This document shows, piece after piece, positions 41,901 through 54,176 of a DNA stretch of 64,000 nt (the first letter of the stretch is position 1; every line of letters starts with the position of its first letter). Under the pieces are notes generated by a model. The model was given only the letters and a program-made list of their open reading frames with translations. It did not search any database and was not told the DNA's origin. The DNA is from Poecilobothrus nobilitatus. Lineage: Eukaryota; Arthropoda; Insecta; Diptera; Dolichopodidae. The stretch is taken from NCBI GenBank assembly GCA_947095535.1, contig OX352773.1, forward strand, positions 126,806,830 through 126,870,829, given 5' to 3'. The position numbers and the translations under genes are program-made.

Positions 41901-42400
41901 ATTAATGCGCACATATTTCTTTAAAAATATTTCCATTCATAGAATAATTTCTTATAAGTACAATAAAATACATGTATGTATGTAAATACGACGCTATATA
42001 ATATACATCTATACTCTTATCATTCATTTATCAGTGACATATAAGATATGTAAATAAACATGATATTATATAAGTATGTATGTATATCAATATCATATAA
42101 ATAAAAATTCTTCAAGCAACCGTTATGTTGTTTATTTATTTACATTTTTTTGTACTACGCATTATATTCTCAACAATTTCAAATTATCGAATAAAACAAA
42201 ATGCAAAAAATTCGTAAAAAAAATTTGTTAGAAAATTTGAAAAAATCAAATAACACTTTCGTCAATTATAAAGTAACACTATATTATTAAAAAAAGTTGT
42301 TAACAAAAATAAGGGTATAATGTTGAAGCTTTAATTTGTATGTATTACTTCAAAAAAATTTTAACAGGTATTACAAGTTACAGGTTTTTAAAAATAGGAA
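38962..42400. other. AT-rich interval without recognisable genes
   Basis: No supported frame or RNA gene. Near 40150-40600 related phrases recur (TTTGTTGTCCWGTTTAAACG at about 40210 and 40455, then GTCGTGGTTAAACGG at 40545), hinting at an old tandem repeat of roughly 250 and 95 bases. The 106-residue frame at 41371-41691 looks fortuitous. Confidence 0.45.
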
Positions 42401-43200
42401 ATTTTCAGTTTTGGACCCCTTACAGCTTCTAAAGGGGGTGATACAAAAAAAATTTCTTAAATGACTCATACTTATTTTCAAAGATCTAACTTCTGTCAAA
42501 ATTTCAAGTTTCCAACTTAAACTGGAGAATATAGAAGGTTAGGTTTTAGATAGAAGGTTTATATAGTTTAGAAGATAGAAGGGTTAAAGAATTTTGCAAT
42601 AATTCAGTTTCGCATAACGGTAAATTAAGACACCGTATAGCACAAGTATATATTTATTATATACATGTTTGTAAAGCTCATAATAGTACCTATCGTTTGA
42701 AATTCAGATTGAAGATATACCTTATAGAGCTTGTGTTATAACAATTTAAATATAGAAATTTTTCGAACTTTGGGGGCTGTAGCTCCTTAATGGGTGGGGC
42801 TACAAAAAATTAATATATTTATAAAATTAATATTTTTATGATATCTATCAGCAGTTACAATTTCATGGCTCTATTTAAAAAAATTGTGGAGATCTAAAAG
42901 TTAGTTGTTCGGGAGCTACCCGAAGTTTTAGTCGGAACTCAACCAAAAAAAATAGGGAACCTGCAAATGGCTCCCAGAATATTTTGTGTAAATTTCAAAA
43001 TTCTAGCTTTCTTAGTTTTTGAGTTAGCGTGCTGACGGACGGACGGATGGACGGGCGGACGGACATGGTTTAATCGACTCAGAATTTCATTCTGATCCGA
43101 TCCATACCTTTGAAGGTATATCTAGCTCGCTTATTTCGAGGTGTTACAAACGGAGGAGCAATTTTATTATACCCGATGCTTATCGTACGGGTATAAATAT
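42400..43200. mobile_element. Dipteran-type interspersed repeat ending in a TATACCCG hairpin
   Basis: Contains CTGTAGCTCCTTAATGGG, GGGAGCTACCCGAAG, a GGAC-rich run (43034-43070), ATGGTTTAATCGACTCAGAA, GGTGTTACAAACGGAGGAG and a terminal inverted repeat TTATACCCG...CGGGTATAA (about 43165-43194). The same phrase order is known from abundant non-autonomous repeats of flies; the class is not assigned. Confidence 0.55.
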
Positions 43201-43539
43201 GTTAAACAGAACTTGAGATGTATGCTTTTAAAAAGAAGCTTTTACAAAATTCGAAGAGCTGTAGGTGCTGTAAGATTTCCAACTGGTACATAAAAAATGG
43301 TTTTTACTACATCACTCTTTTAAGAGCCCTAGGGAAAACCAGATGAACGGACGGAGTGATATAATAACAAATTTATGAAATGTGCTTAAAAGGATAATTC
43401 ATAAAAACATGATGTGACATTACTTACGAAAAAAAAATTTATTACATTACATTCTTTTATAATTCTAAACGATTTTATGTTTCGGTATTATCGAATAATA
43501 TATTGTGAGAACTCACTTCGCCCTAATAGTATACTAAAA

Positions 43540-43792
43540 TGGATTACTGATTCCTTTAAAGATTTTTTGTAAATGAAGTGTCTCTAATTCTTCACTCTGT
43601 TTATTCAAATTGCTAAAAAAAATTGAATTAAATGTAATTAAATGATATTAATATTAAATGTAATAAAAATAAGTAAAATATATTAATTAAATTATATTAA
43701 CGCAAAAATAAAAGTTAATAATTTTTATTTCATAAAGCCAGCAAAATACTCCGAGCAACGCCGCGTTTTCCTGCTAGTATTATAATATTCTA
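43540..43792. mobile_element. Helitron-like end (second copy of the 37755 repeat)
   Basis: Shares the 37755-38170 repeat and ends AACGCCGCGTT (short hairpin), then TTCCTGCTAGT. A hairpin shortly before a CTAG terminus is the usual Helitron 3' end, so a non-autonomous Helitron is a reasonable guess. Confidence 0.45.
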
Positions 43793-43845
43793 GGAACTTT
43801 TTTTTGTTAAAGTTTATGACATTTAAAGTATATTGCTTTAAAATA

Positions 43846-44025
43846 TTTAATGATAATGAATATTATTTTTCATTATCATTAAAAAATTTAATGATAATTA
43901 AAATCAATTTTCATTAGTATTAAACAATTCAATGATAATTAAAATCGATTTTCATTAGCATTAAAAAATGCAATGATAATGAAAATTGATTTTCATTGGC
44001 ATTAAAAAAATTAATGTAATGCTAA
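43846..44025. repeat. Tandem array of hyphenated palindromes
   Basis: About four units of 44-47 bases of the form AATGATAAT-AAAAT-GATTTTCATTA-CATT, each nearly self-complementary, joined head to tail. Confidence 0.75.
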
Positions 44026-44049
44026 TGCAATTTAATTGACAATTTAATG

Positions 44050-44990
44050 TATTACTCCCATGTCTGTAAGAGGTGCAGTGAGAGAACGCTCGAGGAAATA
44101 AACCTCGCGGACTTTAATACCAAAACTTTTGGAATTAACGCCCTTGGGCTTTAAATCCTTTTTAAAAAAGAATTAAAGACCACGGGTGTTAATTCCACTA
44201 GATATTGGGCTATAAGTCCATTTCGAAAAAAATTAAAGCCCACTCAATAACACAAAGATTACTGTCACGAGATTGTATTTCATTTGACTGGATTTTATTT
44301 GGTGACATGTCAGAAGTCCGATGATCAGAAGTTCCAATGGGAGGTATTTTAGAATTGAATTCAAAATCAGGATTATACGCCTTTTACAGAATATTTAGAT
44401 ATATAAATATGCCAAATTCTCGATCAGGAGAGATTTCAGAGTTGATTACAACATCAGGATTGTACGCTTTTTCCACAATATGTACATAATCCTTCTAATT
44501 CAAAACTTGCATATGCATATATCTAAATAGTCTGTAAAAGGCGTATAATCCTAATTTTAAATACAATCCTAAAACCCCTCAAAAAATCCCTGACAATAGA
44601 AGTATTACTTATATGCATATCTTGGAAAAAGTATATAACGCTGATTTTGTAACCAATTCTAAAATCTCTCGCAATTCAGAATTTCACATATATAAATATT
44701 AGTAAATATTCTGGAAGAAGGGTATACCCCAATTTTCATCCAAAACTCTAAAATGCCTCCCAATATGTTTACTCTACATATTCTATTACGCTCTTCTTTT
44801 AATAACAAAAAATAGTGTGCATCTTGATTATAATTTAAAAGAAATTATAGTCCGCGGGTTTTATTTCCTCTTAATTATAGGCTTTAATTCCAATTCAAAA
44901 AGGAATTAACGCCCGCGGGTTTATATGCCAAAAGTTTTAAAATTAAATACCGTGAGCTTTATTTCCTCAGCCGTTCTGTCATTGCACCGT
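44050..44990. mobile_element. Foldback-type element with long imperfect inverted repeats
   Basis: The left end has GTGAGAGAACGCTCGAGGAAATAAA...CTCGCGGACTTTAA; the inverted right end has GAGGAAATAAAGCTCACGG and TGCAATGACAGAACGGCTG. Inside, GGAATTAACGCCCGCGGG-type and GGATTATACGCCTTTTACAGA-type segments occur in both orientations. No coding capacity. Confidence 0.6.
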
Positions 44991-45660
44991 CGTAAGAGTT
45001 ATTCCCCGTAACGCATTTACAGCCACGCCCGAACAGGAAAGGCTGTGTAATTTCCTGTCCACATTTATGTGGCAAAGTTGTACATTAAAAAAAAAAAAAA
45101 ATGCAAAATCTAACCAATTGATATTGTTCTTGGGATAACTAATAATTTGCTGTAGATCATTACCATAAAACTCGTTATTAAAACCAAAATCAATCTCGTC
45201 CTGGAAGTTAATTCGAAATAACAAATCATCAGAATCATCAACAACAAAAGCAAGAGCCGAGCGATTGAAATCTCCAAAAACGAAAATCCAGTCATCCTCA
45301 TGCATATTTGAAATTATATTGTGATAAACACTATAAAATTTCGAATATGAGGAATTGCCAGAGTTTGGAGGGAAATAAACAATACTAAAGTTTATATTTA
45401 TTCGTACCTAAATTAATTTTAACAAATTAGTGTTCCAATGATTGAAAAGTATTAGTGATTAATGGTACACTAGGTAAGTTATTACTTACGGCAAATAACA
45501 CATAACCACCTCGCGAACTATTTGTAAACTGATAATTACGATCGCTCTTACAGATGAACGAATTACCACCAAGAATTTCTTCATTTCTAAACGATTCGTT
45601 AAGCCATGTTTCAGTTAGCATAGTACATTAATATTGCGTCACTTAGTATCAACATAAAGT
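44979..45660 (-). pseudogene. LINE family 2 endonuclease fragment (copy E)
   Basis: The minus strand encodes MLTETWLNESFRNEEILGG and YQFTNSSRGGYVLFAV (45621-45427), then FVFGDFNRSALAFVVDDSDD (from 45305), apurinic-endonuclease motifs. It matches 52520-53030 closely. Confidence 0.7.
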
Positions 45661-46163
45661 TTTTTAAGCTTTTTCCTCATACCCTTACAATTATGATAAA
45701 AAATTTTAATGTTATTTATCTGATTAGTATTTTGATAGGTTTTTATTTTACTTTTCGAGTTAGATTAAGAGATGAAATTTGCATATTTACTTGGTGTTCG
45801 AACGAAAAAACTTGTTGTGGTTCTCACGATATTGATTTATGTGATTATAGTAGTTACTGTTGCACTACGATAAGCCTTAGCGTCCTCTTCGACCTCTTTT
45901 GTTGTGAAGCCTATATCTTTGTGGTATCTAAGATAAAGATTGTACAAATCTTTGAAGTTAGGTGGTGGGTCCTCATTGTGAATGAGAACAGATAAAGGTG
46001 TTCTTGTTTTACCCTCTCTAGCACGATTTTATGAATCGTCGTGTAAATAAGCAAGTGTTACAATAAAGGTTATAAGCGGATTTATCATTCTTACAATAAG
46101 GGATTGTGATTCTTACAATAAGGGTTGTAAGCGTATTTATTGATAATGAATTATTTTTATTAA

Positions 46164-46201
<38 letters not shown>

Positions 46202-46718
46202 GTTGATTTGCTAGATACTAGCTTGTATTATGAGTAGAAAATGATATATTATATGTTTTTGTATGTGTAGAAAAAATTATCTATAAAATTTTTTATTATG
46301 TTACCTTTTTTCATCTTTTATAGTTAATTATTTCACAAATTTTGGATTTGGATACAATCACTTTAAATAATTTATATTTGTTTTTAAATCTAGGGTTCTT
46401 AGAAGTAATATTAACTATCTGAGCATGGTTTAATTTAAATTTATTTTTTTAAATAACTTACTGAGGTAACTAAACTATAATATTATAGATGTTTGACAAT
46501 CTACATATGGAATTTCGTTAATTCAAATTTTTAACCAGAAATTGCGTCAAAACTACAAAATTTTAGATAGTTACTAATTTTTATAAATATGAAAAAATGT
46601 AATTTTATTACTTAAATTTATATCCTGAAATTATTTTACCAGATTGTAATAAAAATATAAGTGTATTAATAAAGTTATTCATGTGGGATATAGACCAATA
46701 AAATATATTAAATATATT
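45661..46718. other. Interval between LINE ORF1 and endonuclease pieces
   Basis: Decayed sequence with a TTA/ATT microsatellite (46163-46201) and a repeated ATTCTTACAATAAGGGWTTG phrase near 46085-46130. The 100-residue plus-strand frame at 45693 is antisense to the LINE and has no support. Confidence 0.5.
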
Positions 46719-47159
46719 TTAAGGGTCTATGATACTTAGCATAAATCCACTTCTCAAAAAGACATGGTGAGGTGCTCCCGCTTTACTCAAATTTAAATTG
46801 AATACATTTTTTAATTTTTCATATATGTTATTCTCATTCATTCTCATATTGTTATGAATACTTTCGCATATCAAATCTATTTTTTCCTTTTGCTCTTCCA
46901 TTGCAACTTTAATTTCATCCACACACTCCTCTATTGACTCTAAATGTACTTGTATTGTTTTTAATAATACATTCTTCTCTCTGCATTCCACACACATAAA
47001 CAGTATATAATTATTCCCTTTTATTAAATTTAAATCATGTGCTGCCAAACCAGCACATTTAGTGCGGAATAACGTTCCACAGCCGGCAGTGCATGCAATG
47101 CTCTCATCTTTTTTTGTGCGGGAGAATGCAACATTGCATACATTACAACTTTCTCCCAT
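46719..47159 (-). pseudogene. LINE ORF1 with PHD-like zinc finger and coiled coil
   Basis: About 146 residues from the ATG at 47159. CNVCNVAF, CTAGCGTLFRTKCAGL and FMCVECR form a C4HC3-like PHD pattern (residues about 5-60, with the His position uncertain). A coiled coil follows (IQVHLESIEECVDEIKVAME, EQKEKIDLI). ORF1 proteins of several CR1/jockey-type LINEs have such an arrangement. It lies upstream, on the same strand, of the family 2 endonuclease. Confidence 0.6.
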
Positions 47160-47639
47160 TATTTGGATAATGAGAGAATAGAAAGTTTTAGATAGTAAAT
47201 GTAAAAGTTTCCGTGAGAATTTTTTCAAAAAGAATTATTTTTTACATATATTATTTTATTTATATATATACATGCATTTGCATATATATTAATATGTTAA
47301 ATTTTGACTACATTTTTTTTTTCCAAAATTCATTCACTAATAAGTCCAATGTTCAATTTTTAATTTGTCAAATTAATTATTTATTATATTTATATATTTT
47401 TTGACTTGACTTGATTTAGTGGAAAAAGTGCTCGAATTGGGTTCATCGAATACATTGCTGCAAAAGAAGTCGTGGAGGCCATTTGAAACGGACAGGAAAC
47501 TTTTTGAAAGCAATCTGTAAAGAAATTACAGATTACATTAGAGTTAGAAGAGAAAATATTGTCTTTAAACATAGAGTTTGGATACCTACAAGTTTTTCGT
47601 TTTGTATTAACAAATCCAAAAACTTTTTTGGATCTGTAA

Positions 47640-48300
47640 TTTATTTAATACCGGTCTCAGAGACATAATTTAGTAAGTTTTAGCAAAAAGCGGCGAAAAG
47701 GAAGGAAATTCTCGAAAAGAGAATAAATTAGCTGTATCATCAGCGAGCTTTGCTTCCACTTTATCATATGCATAAGGAAATGCAAGATTTTACCACTTCT
47801 CATTTTTGTTTGAAAAACTGATAATTTACTATAAGTTGTTTCCACAGAACTCATTAATAATTTCGAAATCAATTTCGTCATTAAAGTTAATTGGTAGTAG
47901 TAAATTATCAGAATCGTGTACCATAAAAGACAGTGAAGGCAGATTGGAATCGCCAAAAATGAAAATTTAGTCATCCTCATTTAATTTTGATATAATATCA
48001 TGATATATATCAAACAAATCAGAATATGAGAAATTATTAGGCGGAAAGTAAATGATTCCAAAGTGTAAACAACTTTTACCTAAGTTTACTTTTACAAATT
48101 TGTGATCGAATAAGTGAGAGACCCTAGTATAACTACGAGAAGAATACCGCCTCCACGGGAACAGTTTACAGAATTATAATCCCTGTCTTTCCTATAAATT
48201 GACCAATTACTTTCCAGTATTTCTTAGTTTTTGAAGGAATCATTTAACCAACTTTCCGTTTAGTTGAATTCACAGGATTTAGCGTCAACATATAGTTTTT
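47640..48300 (-). mobile_element. LINE family 2 endonuclease fragment (copy F)
   Basis: A degraded minus-strand copy with the same order of motifs as copies E and D (ESWLNDSF-like region near 48240, GDSNLPSLSFMVHDSDN-like region near 47930). Confidence 0.55.
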
Positions 48301-49200
48301 TTACCCTGCCTTTCATACATATTGATCTCATAGAGAATCAATGCCAGAATAAAATGAATTTTGTCAAACTTCTTCTTTAAAAAACAAGAAAAACAAAACA
48401 GTAAAAAAATAATATGAAATAAACCATTAACAAAATATTTCGTCAATGGTAATGGTAATGCATGCATACTAATCTGAAAACATTATCCGAAACAATTGTT
48501 TCCTTATTTCGACTTCTCGTACCATCTACAAATCTTGAATCTTGTGGTGGATTCAATTCAGATTCATTTTCTACTAAGTCTTTTTGACAGTCAAGACATT
48601 GCATTGACATTTTGTATCCTATATATCCAATATAGTATTTTAAAGCATTTAGCTTTAAAATATTTAAATCCTAATAATAAAACATTCAAAACAATTATTT
48701 GTATATTGTTCAAAATATATTTGAGAGGTCTCGAAGATGTTATGAGAAGTCGAAATAAGAAAACAATTGCTTCGGAAACTGTTTTCAGATAATTCAATAT
48801 CAGAGTCTGCATTGAATTCTTTTCGAAAACAAATTTTGAAAATACTTGAATAAATTGAATATTTTATTTAATTTTAATTTATTTTAATTTTATGTAGGGT
48901 GCATGTAAATCAATGATAAAACTTATGAATTTCTCTTTCTTAGAACATTTTCAACAAATTTCAAAAAATTTGCTTATTAATTTTACTCTGTCCGTCTGTC
49001 TGTCCGTCATTAAATTTTTGTCATTAAGTTTATGTACGTTTTTTTTATATGCAATTTCTATTTTACATAAACCCATTTATCAAAACCGTCAGATTAATCA
49101 AAATATGAAAGAAAATAATTAAATTTCGGATTTGGTTTTAAGTGCTTCGTTGTTGCAATATCTATATGAAAGAAAAATAATTATGAGATATTTTATATAT
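48301..49200. other. AT-rich interval without recognisable genes
   Basis: No supported frames. TTTAAAGCATTTAGCTTTAAA near 48640 is a short palindrome. Confidence 0.45.
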
Positions 49201-49396
49201 AGTAGATTACAATTAAAATCAGAATTATGCTCCTGCTATATTGTGGAGCATATATTAAATCTGTATATATAATATTCAATATATGTCTATCCAAAATTAT
49301 GAATTAGGAGGGATTTTAGAGTTAATTACAAAATCACTATTATACTCTTTTTCCACATGTACCTATATAATCCTAATTTTGTAACCAAGTCTAAGG
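49201..49396. mobile_element. Partial copy of the foldback repeat, interrupted by LINE copy C
   Basis: GAATTAGGAGGGATTTTAGAGTTAATTACAAAATCA and ATAATCCTAATTTTGTAACCAAG match internal segments of 44340-44760. The LINE begins at about 49396. Confidence 0.5.
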
Positions 49397-50760
49397 ACAA
49401 TATGGTTTTAGATGTAACCGATCCACTGGTGATCTTATGGCATATATTTGTGGAAAACTTAACAGCAGCATTCACTATTCTGGCGAATGTATTCTTGTTG
49501 CTCTTGATATTTCGAAAGCTTTTAATCGAGTTTGGCACGGTGCTCTTTTCAGCAAGTGTCAAGCTACAGGCCTTGGAACTACTTTCTGTAAATGGATTGA
49601 AGATTTTTTTTCGAATTTCTGTATTCGTGTTCTAGTCGACGGTTACACGTCCGACAAATTCCAAATAAATGCTGGCGTTCCACAAGGATCCGTCCTTGCC
49701 CCAACTCTCTTTCTGATTTTTATCAACGATCTTATCTATTCTACAACCTTCAATCCAATCCACAGTTTCGCCGACGATAGCACTAAGGTGGCATCTTACG
49801 CATTTCCTAAGAAATCAGATGTCAGACACACCGCCGTCAATGCAGAACTGCTTACTATGTTGAGCACAGTCAATAATTGCTAGCCATAATAATATGATTT
49901 AGCCATAATTGCTAGCCATAATTGCTAGGGTGCTAACAACAGAGTGGAATTTAACACTACTAAACTCAATGTTGTCAGATCTCACTAAAAAAAACAAATA
50001 ATAACCTTACTCTGAGGTTCCAGGATGAAATTGTGCAACAAGCAGAAAACCTAAGCATTTTAGGCATGCAGTTAAATCAAAAAATGATATGGAATAATCA
50101 TATTTTTGATATAGCAAAAACTGCTGCTAAATGCTTAGGTTTCCTCTTTAGATGCAAGACATATTTTTCATCTAAGGACTTGCTTAATATCTATAAGGCT
50201 TATATACGACCCAAGATGGAGTACAATTCTCATATATGGGCTGGCGCCTCACTTACTTCATTGAATTATCTCGATCGAACTCAAAAACGCGCCATTTGCC
50301 TTATTGACGACTCCGTTGAGTCTGCTTGTCTCACTTCTCTTGGCATTCGTCGTAATATTGAAGCCCTTTTCCTTTTTTATAGATATTTTGTGGGTAATGA
50401 CACTTATTCAGTTGAGATAAAATCGCTGATGCCACCTCTCAAAACATTCCACCGCACCACTAGAATGGCCTCAAGTGCTCATGCCTATTATGTGGAACTT
50501 CCTAAATGGAAGTGGAACTTCTCTACTGGTTATAGCAATGCGTTTGTTGTCAGAACTGCAAAAATGTGGAACATATTACCATCCTCTGTGTTTTCAAAAG
50601 TTGACGATTTTTTGATTTGATTCAAGACGAATCTTACTAAATTTATGACGCAGTTACCGTCTCATTCCCCTTTATCCACCGTTTTCCCTAAATTTTTTGA
50701 TATAATATTACTTTTGTGATATAATATTACTTTTGTGATATAAATTACATAATTATTATT
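49396..50760 (+). mobile_element. Jockey-like LINE, family 1, copy C (plus), 5' truncated
   Basis: Begins in the middle of RT. Frame 49437-49883 has ILVALDISKAFNRVWHGAL, INAGVPQGSVLAPTLFLIF and SFADDS (catalytic FADD). After a stop, frame 50033-50620 gives the C-terminal region IYKAYIRPKMEYNSHIWAG. A short tandem repeat of TTTGTGATATAATATTAC lies at the 3' end (50705-50750). Confidence 0.85.
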
Positions 50761-51955
50761 TTTGAGATAAGATTTTTTTTTATTTTTGATTGTTTGTGTT
50801 TCTCTTTTTTTCGGCACTTTAACAATTTACATATAATATTTATATTATACACAAATTTGTTATTGTTTTTACATTGAAATGAATGTTCTTAAAAAAAAGA
50901 AAAGAAGAAAATAGCAACAAAATCAATATGGTGTTATACAAAAAGCGAAGCAAAGAAAAAGAGTACAAATTTCAAATAATTAAATAATGAGCATGAAAAT
51001 CACATAGTGCATGTGAATGTTTATCTTATACATGACATGTAAAACTTTTTTTGCCTTTACCATGGCGTTTAAATGTAAACAAAACAGTGAATTTGGATAA
51101 AGTTTATATGTATGTATGTGTGAATATTTTTTTTTAATTTTTCGAATTTTTATGATTTACAGATTAAAAATTAACCTTAATGCTAACTACATATATGTAT
51201 GTATGTATGTATTTATACATATATTTACATTTTTAGATACCTATTATCGAATTCTAATATAGGTACTTAAATCGCATGTAAACAATAAATTTATTACTCT
51301 TGTTAACGTAAATATAAGATATCTATATAATATACATATGTATGTATAATGCAAGAAACTAAAATTTAAAAATGATTGCCGTTTCTTTGTTTGTGTGTTT
51401 CGTGAAAGAGAAAAATGTATAAACTAAATGTATAACATTATATTGTGTATGCATATAACATTTAGTTTTGTCTATATTTAAAAGGCAACATCAAACACAC
51501 ACATGTCAAGGCAAATTTCATACTTTTATTTTACTCTGTAATAATTCTGTTAAAAAATCTGTAATATCTTTGTTTAAAAATTTTATGATTTTGCTAATTT
51601 AGTTAATTTCTCTACTGTTTTTTGGTATTATTATTTTAGAATCATGTATTGTCACCGAAATTTAAACTGTGTCCAAAATTTCAAATCTTTAGCTCAACGG
51701 GAAATATGTCTAAAATAGCTTGCAAGATTCCACGATTCCTTTAACCACGAGTAGGTTCAATAAAAGCTGTTAATAATAACTTTATTTCTGATAGATTCTG
51801 ATAGATCGGTTTTTTTCTTCTCCATTTTTTTAAATTCTTTCGATTATTAATATTTAACTAATAACTTTTAATTATTTTCTTACACTATTAGTTAAGAAAA
51901 GTACTTCAAATTTACATGAAAATAAGTACTAGAACAATTTAGTCCTTATCTAACA
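50761..51955. other. AT-rich interval with TATG microsatellites
   Basis: ATGTATGTATGTATGTAT near 51195 and similar simple repeats; no supported gene. Confidence 0.5.
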
Positions 51956-52480
51956 TCACTAAATGCAAATTATTTCCCTTTGTTCTCTTTTAATGTTCAG
52001 GTGACTCAGGCTCCACAATTCAAACTTTAATGGCAAGACCACTGCGACTTCCCTAAGGCCATACAATGTTAATGACTTCGGCTATTGGTTCAGGATCACA
52101 AATAAATTTCAAAACACTTTCGGTTACTTGAGGCGACTTTTGGTTTCCAGTTCGGTGTTTTTGGTAGAATTTACAATTTTAATACGGCTACGTAAGACGT
52201 CTCTTTAAAATTAACATCAAATTTTTCTTTTAATAAAAACACTTTTTTCACTTTTGTGTCCAAGCAACGTTGAGTGCCGGTTACATTAAAGTATTAATTT
52301 TTATTAAAAAAAAATACTAATTTTTTTATTTAACTTTATTGTTTATTGTTTATTGATTACTGTATATTGTTTATTGAAACCAAGTAAATATACAAACTCT
52401 ATCTCTTTATCTTACTCGAAAAATAAAATAAAATTTATCAAAATATTAACCAGATAAATAACATTAAAATTTTTTATCAT
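51956..52480 (-). mobile_element. Remnant of the 5' end of a second errantivirus-like element
   Basis: On the minus strand an LTR-like AT-rich segment (about 52480-52281, ending AATGTAAC) is followed by CGGCACTCAACGT (52279-52267), two mismatches from the Lys-type primer site seen at 20411-20427. Broken frame sequence (about 52140-51960) may be the start of gag (PQVTESVLKFICDPEPIAEV). Confidence 0.4.
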
Positions 52481-54176
52481 AACAGTAGTGGTATCAGAGG
52501 AAAGCTTAAAAAACTTTATGTTGATACTAAGTCACGCAATTTGAATGTACTAGCGCTAATTGAAACATGGCTTAACGAATCGTTTAGAAACGAAGAAATT
52601 CTTGATAGTAATTGGTCCATCTACAGAAGCGATCGTAATTATCAGTTTACAAATAGTTTCCAGGTGGTGATATATTATTTGCCGTAAGTAATAACTTACC
52701 TAGTGTACCATTAAACAATAATACTTTTCAATTATTTGGACATCAATTTGTTAAAATTAATTTCGGTACAAATAATTTAAACCTCTACATATTGTTTATT
52801 TCCCTCCAAACTCTGACAATTTCTCATATTCGAAATTTTATAGTGTATATCATAATATAATTTCAAATATGCATGAGGATGACTAGATTTTCGTTTTTGG
52901 CGATTTCAATCGCCCGGAGCTTCTTTTGTTGTTGATGATTCTGAAGATTTATTATTACCAATTATCTTCCAGATCGAGATTGATTTCTGTTTTAATAACG
53001 AGTTTTATGGTAATTATTTACATTAGTTATCCCAACAACAATAATAAATGGTTAGATCTTGTATTTTCAAATGTATATGATAAAGTGGCGGTAAAGCTCG
53101 CTGAAGATGCAGATAATCTTTTTACTAACACTAAATATCATAACGCAATCATCTTTGAGTTCTCTTATCTCACTCTGTCATCTCACTCTCGCGCAAAACT
53201 TTTAATAATGAAATTGTATATGATTCCCGTAATGCTGACTACTAAATCATTAATAATGCTTTATCACCTACTAACTGGGACGAGCTCTTAGCACATAAAG
53301 GACATTAAGTCACTAATCTTTATCTTTTATTTAAAAATTATTGAAATTATAAATGTTTTTGTACCTAAAATCCGTAAGAAAAACAAAACAACGAACCTTG
53401 GTTAGATAAAAAACTTAGGACCTTGCGTAACCAGTGCAATAAAATATACAGAAAAATTAAACACACATTTGCACTAAGCGAAAACTTATTGAATACGTAT
53501 AAGCTACTTACAAATGAATTCAAATTGCTGTATGAGCTATACGAAAACTACGTCAATAGTATAGGTAACCAATAATTAGTAATCCCAAAAAATTTTTCGA
53601 ATTTGTCAACATAAAACGAAAAATATTAGGCTAGCCTAATCAATGTCCAAGGACAATACTTTTTAATCTTGCCCAAAAACAATTTGCAGCTTTTGATCCG
53701 ACAGATTGGAAAACATTTATCCTTCAAAAGAACAACTCGATATCTCTGCTACTTCTTTATTTAATAGTATCTTTCCGAAAGTGAAATTTTGAGACTATTA
53801 CGAGCCTTGACACAAAGAAATGTGCTGGATCTGACCTAATCCCTCCACTCTTCTTATAGGACACATTATCTAATGACTCCTCTTCATTTCATTTTAAATA
53901 AATCGCTTTCGAATGGTGTGTTCCCACAAGTGTGGAAATCCTCTGATTTAACTTCCATCCACCAAAAAGGTGAAAGATCATAAGTAGTATACTATCGACG
54001 TATAGTAATCCTATCGACTACTCCAAAATTATTCGGAACAATTGTTGTCGATCTAAAAATATATCAAGTCGTAAACGATAGTTCTAAAGCGGCTGCTTTA
54101 CTTCAATCAAGCGTGTCATCATTACATGATTGGTGCACAACCAACAAATAAGAGCTCAAGATACAGAAATGTAAGG
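52481..54176 (+). mobile_element. LINE family 2, copy D (plus), target of Polinton-2
   Basis: Encodes endonuclease sequence LALIETWLNESFRNEE (near 52550) and the following region to 53290. Degraded RT pieces follow (LDTKKCAGSDLIPPLF near 53810; SSLHDWCTTNK near 54120). It is cut at 54176 by the Polinton-2 terminus in the RT region, and its remainder should lie beyond the window. Confidence 0.7.

Noticed and set aside
45693..45995. 100-residue Cys-rich plus-strand frame
   Set aside because: Antisense to a decayed LINE between its ORF1 and endonuclease parts.
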